This document shows positions 1 to 5,231 of a stretch of 5,231 nucleotides of DNA, piece by piece. Under the pieces are notes generated by a model. The model had not been told where the DNA came from. It made no database searches and worked only from the letters and a program-made list of their open reading frames with translations. The translations under genes were made by a program, and so were the position numbers. Origin of the DNA: UBA1227 sp964539045 (GTDB lineage: Bacteria > Bacillota > Clostridia > Oscillospirales > Acutalibacteraceae). The stretch's first letter is position 1, and every line of letters begins with the position of its first letter. Location: contig CAZIHW010000073.1 in NCBI GenBank assembly GCA_964539045.1, positions 1-5,231 of the forward strand, given 5' to 3'.

Positions 1-1
1 T

Positions 2-409
2 CCTAAAACCCTGCTTTACCTGGGACTCGGTTCGGGATCCTCATCAACGTCATATACAACAGCAGACTATAATCTGCTCGCAAGACTGATTTCTGCAGAG
101 GCCAGGGGCGAACCTTATACGGGGCAAGTAGCGGTCGGAGCGGTAGTGCTGAACAGAGTTGCACACTCTTCTTTCCCCGACACTATTTCCGGAGTCGTAT
201 ATCAAAACGGGGCTTTTAGCTGCGTAACAGACCGAAATTGGTATGCCGCAGTAACAGATTCTGCAAGACGCGCCGCAAAAGATGCTCTCAACGGTTGGGA
301 TCCCACCGGAGGTGCCATATACTACTATAATCCCTCAACCGCTACTAACGCCTGGATAAGAAGAAGGCCGGTTACCACAAAAATAGGCGACCACATTTTT
401 TGCAGATAA
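2..409 (+). CDS. SleB-family cell-wall (spore cortex-lytic) hydrolase, 3' part
   Basis: This is the C-terminal part of a SleB-type hydrolase (Hydrolase_2 family), lytic transglycosylase-like enzymes that cut the glycan strands of spore cortex peptidoglycan during germination. The frame is open from the left edge, so the N-terminus lies outside the window; 135 residues are visible before TAA. Residues 1-24 include a Ser/Thr/Gly-rich stretch that looks like a linker. The hydrolase domain follows, with LLARLISAEARGE at residues 25-37; the first Glu of EARGE (residue 33) matches the family's catalytic Glu. Further family motifs are GQVAVGAVVLNRV, FPDTISGVVY, GWDPTGGAIYYYNP and the terminal IGDHIFC. 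The GTG at 146 falls inside the conserved domain and cannot be the start. Full-length SleB proteins often carry an N-terminal peptidoglycan-binding domain, which is not visible here. Family assignment is strong. A role in cortex lysis rather than vegetative wall turnover is inferred, so no gene symbol is given. Confidence 0.9.
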   Translation, partial: PKTLLYLGLGSGSSSTSYTTADYNLLARLISAEARGEPYTGQVAVGAVVLNRVAHSSFPDTISGVVYQNGAFSCVTDRNWYAAVTDSARRAAKDALNGWDPTGGAIYYYNPSTATNAWIRRRPVTTKIGDHIFCR

Positions 410-414
410 AGGGG

Positions 415-455
415 AAAAGCGAAATTCCGTGGCTTTTGGGATCCAAAAAATTTTT
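415..455 (+). terminator. possible weak terminator after the SleB-like gene
   Basis: Two alternative short hairpins overlap just after the stop codon. AAAAGC (415-420) can pair with GCTTTT (432-437) across an 11-base loop, and TTTTGG (434-439) can pair with CCAAAA (443-448) across a 3-base loop, followed by AATTTTT. Both stems are only 6 bp and mostly A-T, so termination would be weak. The position fits the end of the upstream transcript, but this is a tentative call. Confidence 0.25.
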
Positions 456-503
456 AGGTAAAAGTGCCATGTAATTTGTCAGCAGTTTTGTTACAATTTA
501 TTC

Positions 504-532
504 TTTTAATTTCCATATCAATGTCTTATACT
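504..532 (+). promoter_or_regulatory. possible sigma-A promoter for the alcohol dehydrogenase
   Basis: TATACT at 527-532 matches the -10 consensus at five of six positions. The best -35 at 17-bp spacing is TTTTAA (504-509), only three of six. A second candidate -10, TATTAT at 534-539, has no better -35. The region is strongly A+T-rich and lies 54 bases ahead of the start codon, so a promoter is expected here, but the exact one is uncertain. Confidence 0.35.
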
Positions 533-572
533 TTATTATACGGACATTTGCTTTGGCAAAACGAGTATATTT

Positions 573-579
573 AGGAGGT
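573..579 (+). promoter_or_regulatory. strong ribosome-binding site that sets the dehydrogenase start
   Basis: AGGAGGT is a near-complete match to the Shine-Dalgarno consensus. It ends 6 bases before ATG 586 (7 bases from AGGAGG). This picks ATG 586 over the in-frame TTG at 553, which lies upstream of this site and whose extra codons would translate the ribosome-binding site itself. Confidence 0.9.
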
Positions 580-585
580 ATTGAT

Positions 586-1842
586 ATGGATTTAAAATGG
601 ACGATGAAAAAAGTCGGCTGGAGAGGCATAGAGGTCATCTTCGCCGCCGCAATGTACGCTTGGGGCTGGTTCTTCCCTGACCCTGTTATTCTCGACGGAC
701 CGGGAAGCGTAAAAAAGCTACCTGCAGTTATCAAAAAGAAGAGATATAAGAGAGTTCTCGTTGTAACTGACCAGGGTCTCATGGGATTACATCTTCTTGA
801 TCCTCTCTTTGAGGAACTCGAAAAGGCAGGTATAAACTATTATCTCTACGATAAGACACAGCCAAACCCAACCGTAGAAAACATTGAGGACGCTTTGAAG
901 ATCTACAACGAAAACAAGTGTCAGGCTGTTATCGCTTTCGGCGGCGGTTCACCTATGGACTGCGCTAAAGCAACCATAGCCCGTGCAGCAAGGCCATTAC
1001 GTCCGGTTGAAAAGATGAGCGGAACATTTAAGGTAATAATCCCTTCCAGAAAGATGGGATCACTTCTTCCGCCACCGCTCTTCGCTGTTCCTACAACTGC
1101 CGGTACCGGATCTGAAACAACAATAGCCGCAGTTGTAACTGATGAAAAAACACACGATAAGTTCCCGATTATGGACCCGTTCATCCGCGCAAGATATGCA
1201 GTCCTCGATCCCGAGCTCACAGTAGGACTTCCAAAACATATTACATCTACAACCGGTATGGACGCTCTTACACACGCCATAGAAGGTTACACAAACATCT
1301 GGTACAACAACAAGAAGTTCAATGACTATGGTGTAAAAGCTGTACAAATCATATTCAAGTATCTTGAGAGAGCTTATAACGAAGGTACAGATATCGAAGC
1401 ACGCGGCAAGCTCCTTCTCGCATCATACTATGCAGGTATGTGCTTCACCAGAGGCGGCGTAGGATTTGTACACGGCATCGGACACAGACTTGGTGGTCTT
1501 TATCATGTACCGCACGGTCTTGCTATGTCAGTAATACTTCCTCATGTTATGTCTGAAGAGCTCTTAGCTCCTTATGTTTATGACAAACTTGCAGACCTTG
1601 CAGACGCTGTTGGTATCACAGGCGCTAACAACAAAGACAAGGCTACAGCTTTCATAAACGAAGTTAAGGCAATGAATGAGAGAATGGGCATTCCTACGGG
1701 ATTTGATTGCATAAAGGAAGAAGACATTCCATTGATTGCAGAGAGAGCTATCGCTGAAGTTTGCCCAACTTATCCGGTTAAACACTTCTTCACTCCAAAA
1801 GAACTTGAGAAGTTTATCCGCGACAATCTTATAATCAAATAA
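586..1842 (+). CDS. iron-containing alcohol dehydrogenase
   Basis: A 418-residue member of the group III (iron-containing) alcohol dehydrogenases, cytosolic NAD(P)-dependent enzymes that interconvert aldehydes or ketones and alcohols. The Rossmann-like N-terminal domain carries the nucleotide-binding motif GGGSPMDCAK at residues 119-128, then PTTAGTGSET at 169-178. The four expected metal ligands are present: Asp226 and His230 in GMDALTHAIEGY, His296 in VHG, and His310 in PHG. His296 and His310 are 14 residues apart, as in E. coli FucO (His263/His277); His300 matches FucO His267. Length is slightly above the usual 380-400 residues because about 34 residues precede the normal beginning of the fold (PVILDGPGS); they include a hydrophobic stretch at 14-30. 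The gene has its own ribosome-binding site and a strong terminator, so it is probably monocistronic. Lys is mostly AAG (20 of 34 by hand count), unlike glgP, which may reflect high expression. Substrate (ethanol, butanol, 1,2-diol or another) cannot be read from the sequence, so no symbol is given. Confidence 0.95.
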   Translation: MDLKWTMKKVGWRGIEVIFAAAMYAWGWFFPDPVILDGPGSVKKLPAVIKKKRYKRVLVVTDQGLMGLHLLDPLFEELEKAGINYYLYDKTQPNPTVENIEDALKIYNENKCQAVIAFGGGSPMDCAKATIARAARPLRPVEKMSGTFKVIIPSRKMGSLLPPPLFAVPTTAGTGSETTIAAVVTDEKTHDKFPIMDPFIRARYAVLDPELTVGLPKHITSTTGMDALTHAIEGYTNIWYNNKKFNDYGVKAVQIIFKYLERAYNEGTDIEARGKLLLASYYAGMCFTRGGVGFVHGIGHRLGGLYHVPHGLAMSVILPHVMSEELLAPYVYDKLADLADAVGITGANNKDKATAFINEVKAMNERMGIPTGFDCIKEEDIPLIAERAIAEVCPTYPVKHFFTPKELEKFIRDNLIIK

Positions 1843-1875
1843 TTACACACAAAGACCTAAGTATTGTGTAGAAAA

Positions 1876-1914
1876 AAGAGATGCAAGGCTATTGCTTTGC
1901 ATCTCTTATTATTT
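1876..1914 (+). terminator. intrinsic terminator after the alcohol dehydrogenase
   Basis: AAGAGATGCAA (1876-1886) pairs perfectly with TTGCATCTCTT (1897-1907). The stem continues inward through a G-U pair and two G-C pairs (1887-1889 with 1894-1896), giving 14 bp around a TATT loop. The A-rich 5' flank and T-rich 3' tail (ATTATTT, 1908-1914) fit a rho-independent terminator. It separates the dehydrogenase from glgP. A weaker 6-bp hairpin, ACACAA/TTGTGT (1847-1852 with 1864-1869), lies just upstream. Confidence 0.9.
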
Positions 1915-1970
1915 ATCCTGTCATTTGCGCATCGAAACATCGTATTATCTGTCTTTATGTACTGTCTATC

Positions 1971-1999
1971 TTGTTATTTATATAATAAAAGTGTATAAT
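1971..1999 (+). promoter_or_regulatory. sigma-A-type promoter for glgP and the GH13 gene
   Basis: The -35 TTGTTA (1971-1976) and a perfect -10 TATAAT (1994-1999) are separated by exactly 17 bases of A+T-rich spacer. Transcription would start near 2006, giving a leader of only about 25 bases, too short for a riboswitch or attenuator. The promoter lies after the dehydrogenase terminator, so glgP and the following gene should form a separate transcription unit. I saw no convincing CcpA (cre) operator around it. Confidence 0.75.
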
Positions 2000-2023
2000 A
2001 ATAGTTCAATCAATATACTTTTT

Positions 2024-2030
2024 AGGTGAT
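2024..2030 (+). promoter_or_regulatory. glgP ribosome-binding site, close to the start
   Basis: AGGTGAT matches the 3' half of the extended Shine-Dalgarno consensus (AGGAGGTGAT) and abuts ATG 2031. Measured from AGG, ATG 2031 is 4 bases away and the in-frame ATG 2037 is 10 bases away. Neither distance is ideal, so the site does not decide between the two starts, which differ by two residues (Met-Cys). Confidence 0.6.
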
Positions 2031-4439
2031 ATGTGCATGAACTATTCAATTACAAAAGATGAATTCAAAAGCGAGCTTATTTCAAAACTTTCTCATCTCT
2101 ACGGGGTAGGTCCCGATATAGCAGATGAAAATCAAATATATAAGGCTGTTGCAACCATAGTTAAAGAAAGGCTTGCAAGAGGGGTATACGAATTTAATGA
2201 AAAAGTAAAAAGCTCCAAAGGCTCCAAAACGGTATACTACATGTGTATGGAGTTTCTGATGGGCCGTTCGCTTAAAAACAACCTATACAATCTGAATATG
2301 GCAGAGGTTGCAGAAGATGCGTTGAAAGAAATGGGTATTAGCCTCGACAAATTGTTCGAGTGCGAACCCGATGCAGGTTTGGGCAACGGTGGTTTGGGTC
2401 GTCTTGCCGCTTGTTATCTGGACGCTTTGGCTACCGGTGAGTACTCCTCTATGGGATATTCAATACTGTACGAGTGCGGTATATTTAAGCAAAAACTGAT
2501 AGACGGATGGCAGACTGAGCTCCCCGACTTCTGGCTTCCGGGCGGCGAAGTATGGCTTACCGAAAAAGATGACTTAAAGCTGAATGTACAATTCGGCGGA
2601 GATATAGAGAGCTACTGGGAAGACGGATACTTTATGACCAAGGTATCCAACGCAGTCTCAGTAGTTGCAACCCCATATGATATGTATGTTCCGGGAAAGG
2701 ACGGCAAAGGATTTTCCAGACTCAGACTCTGGAAGGCCGATGCGCCCGGATTTGATATGAGCCTTTTCAACCAAGGTGACTATATAAGGGCAGTTGAGCA
2801 GCAGGCTATGGCGGAAGTCATCTGCAAGGTACTCTATCCGGCAGACAATCATCCGGAGGGAAAGAGCCTTAGACTCAGACAGCAGTATTTTCTTGTATCG
2901 GCCTCAGTCCAGGATATAGTAAGAAGGCATTTGAGGCAATATAAAACCATAGATAAGATTCCGGAAAAGATGGCTATTCATATAAATGATACCCATCCTA
3001 CTCTCGCTATACCCGAACTCATGAGGATATTCCTCGATGACTGCGGTTATAGTTGGGATGATGCGTGGAAACTCGTAACCCAAACCTTCGCATATACCAA
3101 CCATACGGTTATGAAGGAGGCTCTTGAGTGCTGGCCGGAGGATATAGTTATCACTTTAATACCCCGTGTTTACCAGATAATCAAAGAAATAGATAATCGT
3201 TATCGTTCTTTCATCTGGGATGTAACACACAATGCGGAAAAGGTTGAGGAGATGGCCATCATCTCAAACGGTATCGTGCGCATGGCTAATCTTTGTGTCG
3301 CCACTTGTCACACGGTAAACGGTGTTTCCGCACTGCACAGTGATATATTGAAAGAAACAGTATTCCACGATTTCTACAAGATCACGCCAAACAAATTTAC
3401 CAACGTAACAAACGGCATAGCCCACAGACGCTGGCTTTGTCAGTCAAATCCTAACCTTACCTCCTATCTTAAAGAGCTTATAGGTGACGGTTTCATATAT
3501 GACGGAATGGAACTCGAGAAACTGAAAGCCTATAAAGATGATGTGGCAGTTCTTGACAAAATAGCTGAAATAAAGCTTGAAAACAAAAAAGCATTTGCAG
3601 CTTATATAAAAGCAACCCAAAACATCGACATAGATCCGAATTCAATATTTGATGTGCAGGTTAAGAGACTTCATGAGTACAAGAGGCAGCACCTCAATGC
3701 TTTTGATATAGTAAATCAATACCTCACTCTGAAGGAAAATCCGGATATGGACTATACGCCGAGAACATACATTTTCGGCGCCAAAGCAGCATCAGGATAT
3801 TTCATGGCAAAAAAGATAATCAGTTTTATCTGCAATTTAGCCCAGGTTGTAAATAATGACCCTGATATAAGGGGAAGAATCAAAGTGGTATATCTTGAGG
3901 ACTACAATGTAAGCCTTGCCGAAAAACTCATGCCGGCCGCAGATATAAGCGAACAAATCTCGCTTGCAGGCACCGAGGCATCGGGAACGGGTAACATGAA
4001 GCTCATGATAAACGGTGCCGTAACGCTCGGTACACTTGACGGCGCAAATGTTGAAATTCACAATGCTGTGGGAGACGATAACATCTTCATCTTCGGTATG
4101 AAAACACCGGAAGTCATGAATCTTTCCCATAATTACGATCCTTATAATTACTTTGTAAGCAGCGGGGATATCAGAAAGATTATAGACTTCATAAATAATG
4201 GAGTAAACGGAATCCAATTCCCCGAGATAGCTAATATAATTCATAATGACCCGTACATGGTTGTGGCGGATTATGCCGACTATCACAGAGTTCGTGAGGA
4301 GCTCGTGAAAGCTTATTCAGATAAAAGGCGTTGGAGCAGGATGTCCCTGATGAACACCGCAAGTGCAGGTATATTCGCAGCTGACCGCGCTATTAAGGAA
4401 TACGCAGAAAACATTTGGCATGCACAACCCGTAAAATAA
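2031..4439 (+). CDS. glgP: glycogen/starch/alpha-glucan phosphorylase
   Basis: A cytosolic GT35 enzyme that uses phosphate to release glucose-1-phosphate from the non-reducing ends of glycogen or maltodextrin, with pyridoxal phosphate (PLP) as cofactor. At 802 residues it is full length for bacterial members (E. coli MalP is about 800). Conserved blocks in order are YYMCMEFLMGRSL (69-81), GLGNGGLGRLAACYLDALAT (116-135), HINDTHP (317-323), TNVTNGIAHRRW (457-468), DVQVKRLHEYKRQHLN (541-556) and EASGTGNMK (649-657). Lys657 is the PLP-binding lysine. Arg546 and Lys551 correspond to rabbit muscle Arg569 and Lys574, which contact phosphate; the spacing from Lys551 to Lys657 (106) equals that of the rabbit enzyme. 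The N-terminus is shorter than the animal enzyme's, with no clear equivalent of its phospho-serine region. The start may be ATG 2031 or ATG 2037. It has its own promoter and is followed after 18 bases by a GH13 gene. GlgP (glycogen) and MalP (maltodextrin) preference cannot be separated by sequence reading; the symbol follows common use in Clostridia. Confidence 0.97.
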   Translation: MCMNYSITKDEFKSELISKLSHLYGVGPDIADENQIYKAVATIVKERLARGVYEFNEKVKSSKGSKTVYYMCMEFLMGRSLKNNLYNLNMAEVAEDALKEMGISLDKLFECEPDAGLGNGGLGRLAACYLDALATGEYSSMGYSILYECGIFKQKLIDGWQTELPDFWLPGGEVWLTEKDDLKLNVQFGGDIESYWEDGYFMTKVSNAVSVVATPYDMYVPGKDGKGFSRLRLWKADAPGFDMSLFNQGDYIRAVEQQAMAEVICKVLYPADNHPEGKSLRLRQQYFLVSASVQDIVRRHLRQYKTIDKIPEKMAIHINDTHPTLAIPELMRIFLDDCGYSWDDAWKLVTQTFAYTNHTVMKEALECWPEDIVITLIPRVYQIIKEIDNRYRSFIWDVTHNAEKVEEMAIISNGIVRMANLCVATCHTVNGVSALHSDILKETVFHDFYKITPNKFTNVTNGIAHRRWLCQSNPNLTSYLKELIGDGFIYDGMELEKLKAYKDDVAVLDKIAEIKLENKKAFAAYIKATQNIDIDPNSIFDVQVKRLHEYKRQHLNAFDIVNQYLTLKENPDMDYTPRTYIFGAKAASGYFMAKKIISFICNLAQVVNNDPDIRGRIKVVYLEDYNVSLAEKLMPAADISEQISLAGTEASGTGNMKLMINGAVTLGTLDGANVEIHNAVGDDNIFIFGMKTPEVMNLSHNYDPYNYFVSSGDIRKIIDFINNGVNGIQFPEIANIIHNDPYMVVADYADYHRVREELVKAYSDKRRWSRMSLMNTASAGIFAADRAIKEYAENIWHAQPVK

Positions 4440-4445
4440 GCGAGT

Positions 4446-4450
4446 GAGGT
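4446..4450 (+). promoter_or_regulatory. ribosome-binding site of the GH13 gene
   Basis: GAGGT lies in the 18-base gap after glgP and ends 7 bases before ATG 4458, an optimal distance. No promoter or terminator fits between the two genes, so they should be co-transcribed. Confidence 0.8.
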
Positions 4451-4457
4451 ACATACT

Positions 4458-5231
4458 ATGCTTTATAATTCCAGAGACACGAGTTATAAAACGCTGTTCG
4501 GAGCTGTTCCGCAAGGAAAAGAATTCAAATTCCGTCTGCTTCTTCCGGGAAAAGAGCTCGGAGCCGAAGCGGACAGCGCAAGACTGCTGATTTATAATGA
4601 TAGCGATCCGTTAGTAGTCAAAAAATTCAACTTCACTCCTACGAATGTATATTATGATAATTCCCGTTTCTGGGAATTGTCTTACAAGGCCGAGGAGCCC
4701 GGCATATACTGGTATAGTTTCGAATACAGCATAGGCGATACCAAGTGGAGCATCTACAAGGGACCTTACAGCACAGGTTACATTCATATACCGGAAAGCA
4801 AGTGGCAGCTTACTGTATATGACGAAGCCCAGGTCATAAATGATAAGTGGAAGGGCGGAATCATGTATCAGATATTCCCTGACAGATTCTGCAATTCCGG
4901 TTCCAGGAAGATCGTACCGCACGACAGAAAGCTCGTAGGATGGGGTTCTGAGCCTTCATATGAGGTAGATCCCGAATTCGGTATCTGGAATAATGACTAC
5001 CAGGGCGGCGATCTTAAAGGTATAGAGCAAAAGCTGGAGTACATAAAATCTCTGGGCGTGGACATCATCTATCTGAATCCGATTTTTGAAGCCCACTCAA
5101 ATCATAGATATAACACCGCAGATTACGAAGTCATAGATCCGCTTCTCGGAAAGGAAAGCGACTTCGTATCCCTGTGCATGGCAGCCCATGCCCTGGATAT
5201 AAAAGTAATTATTGACGGAGTTTTCAGCCAT
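4458..5231 (+). CDS. GH13 alpha-glucan hydrolase (neopullulanase/amylase type), 5' part
   Basis: The first 258 codons of an alpha-amylase superfamily (GH13) enzyme; the frame is open to the right edge. Residues 1 to about 115 form a beta-rich N-terminal domain of the carbohydrate-binding type that precedes the barrel in neopullulanase and amylopullulanase relatives. The barrel begins with WKGGIMYQIFPDRF (131-144), followed by NDYQGGDLKGIEQKLEYIKS (179-198), VDIIYLNPIFEAHSNHRYNT (201-220), ADY (221-223), and conserved region I, DGVFSH (253-258), where the window ends. The catalytic Asp, Glu and Asp (regions II-IV) lie outside, so activity cannot be confirmed. There is no signal peptide in the start MLYNSRDTSYKTLFG, so the enzyme is probably cytosolic and acts on glycogen or imported maltodextrins, complementing the phosphorylase encoded 18 bases upstream. 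Whether it cuts alpha-1,4 or alpha-1,6 bonds, or is a maltodextrin glucosidase or cyclomaltodextrinase, cannot be told from this part. The start is supported by the GAGGT site; the previous in-frame stop is that of glgP. Confidence 0.93.
   Translation, partial: MLYNSRDTSYKTLFGAVPQGKEFKFRLLLPGKELGAEADSARLLIYNDSDPLVVKKFNFTPTNVYYDNSRFWELSYKAEEPGIYWYSFEYSIGDTKWSIYKGPYSTGYIHIPESKWQLTVYDEAQVINDKWKGGIMYQIFPDRFCNSGSRKIVPHDRKLVGWGSEPSYEVDPEFGIWNNDYQGGDLKGIEQKLEYIKSLGVDIIYLNPIFEAHSNHRYNTADYEVIDPLLGKESDFVSLCMAAHALDIKVIIDGVFSH

Noticed and set aside
146..409. Separate 87-residue gene starting at GTG 146
   Set aside because: The frame continues open to the left edge, and the catalytic EARGE motif of the same SleB domain lies upstream of this GTG, so it is an internal codon.
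488..505. Rex (redox-sensing repressor) operator upstream of the dehydrogenase
   Set aside because: TTGTTA at 488-493 matches one half-site, but the downstream half does not match TTAACAA. The same TTGTTA string also occurs as the glgP -35 element, so it is not specific.
553..585. TTG start at 553 extending the dehydrogenase by 11 residues
   Set aside because: The extension would translate through the AGGAGGT ribosome-binding site, and no Shine-Dalgarno sequence precedes 553. ATG 586 has ideal spacing.
921..1280. 119-residue antisense open frame within the dehydrogenase gene
   Set aside because: It has no recognisable motif or ribosome-binding site and lies wholly opposite a well-conserved coding region; this is a shadow frame.
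1908..2030. Riboswitch, small RNA or CcpA cre site between the dehydrogenase terminator and glgP
   Set aside because: Only about 25 bases lie between the predicted transcription start and the ATG, no further stable stems were seen, and no stretch fits the cre consensus.
3837..4286. 149-residue antisense open frame within glgP
   Set aside because: It lies opposite the conserved PLP-binding region of the phosphorylase; its length is explained by codon bias on the coding strand. No family features were seen.
4611..4922. 103-residue antisense open frame within the GH13 gene
   Set aside because: The + strand frame is continuous across this region and encodes the N-terminal domain and the YQIFPDRF motif of GH13.

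Overview
The window reads as ordinary chromosome from an endospore-forming, low-to-moderate-GC Gram-positive bacterium of the class Clostridia, most like gut Lachnospiraceae or Oscillospiraceae. This rests on four things: a SleB-type cortex-lytic hydrolase, strong AGGAGG/GAGGT ribosome-binding sites with an A+T-rich promoter, a clostridial-style iron-containing alcohol dehydrogenase, and a glycogen phosphorylase next to a GH13 enzyme. The genus cannot be fixed by eye. All genes lie on the + strand.

Layout. Bases 2-409 hold the 3' end of a SleB-family cell-wall hydrolase that begins upstream of the window. A 176-base gap (410-585) follows, with a weak hairpin, a possible promoter, a small leader hairpin and a strong ribosome-binding site. 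An iron-containing alcohol dehydrogenase (586-1842, 418 aa) comes next and is closed by a clear intrinsic terminator (1876-1914). A strong sigma-A-type promoter (1971-1999) then drives glycogen/alpha-glucan phosphorylase (2031-4439, 802 aa). The phosphorylase is followed after 18 bases by the first 258 codons of a GH13 alpha-glucan hydrolase (4458-5231), which runs off the right edge.

How the genes work together. The phosphorylase and the GH13 enzyme appear to form one operon for breaking down intracellular glycogen or maltodextrin: phosphorolysis from chain ends to glucose-1-phosphate, plus hydrolysis by the GH13 enzyme. The alcohol dehydrogenase looks like a single-gene transcription unit, probably for NAD(P)H-linked aldehyde/alcohol interconversion in fermentation. 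The hydrolase belongs to spore germination or wall turnover and has no evident link to the rest.

No RNA gene, CRISPR array, mobile element, long repeat or riboswitch was seen. I found no convincing undescribed system here. The points worth a second look are the hydrophobic N-terminal extension of the alcohol dehydrogenase, the same-frame glgP/GH13 junction, and the two possible glgP starts.
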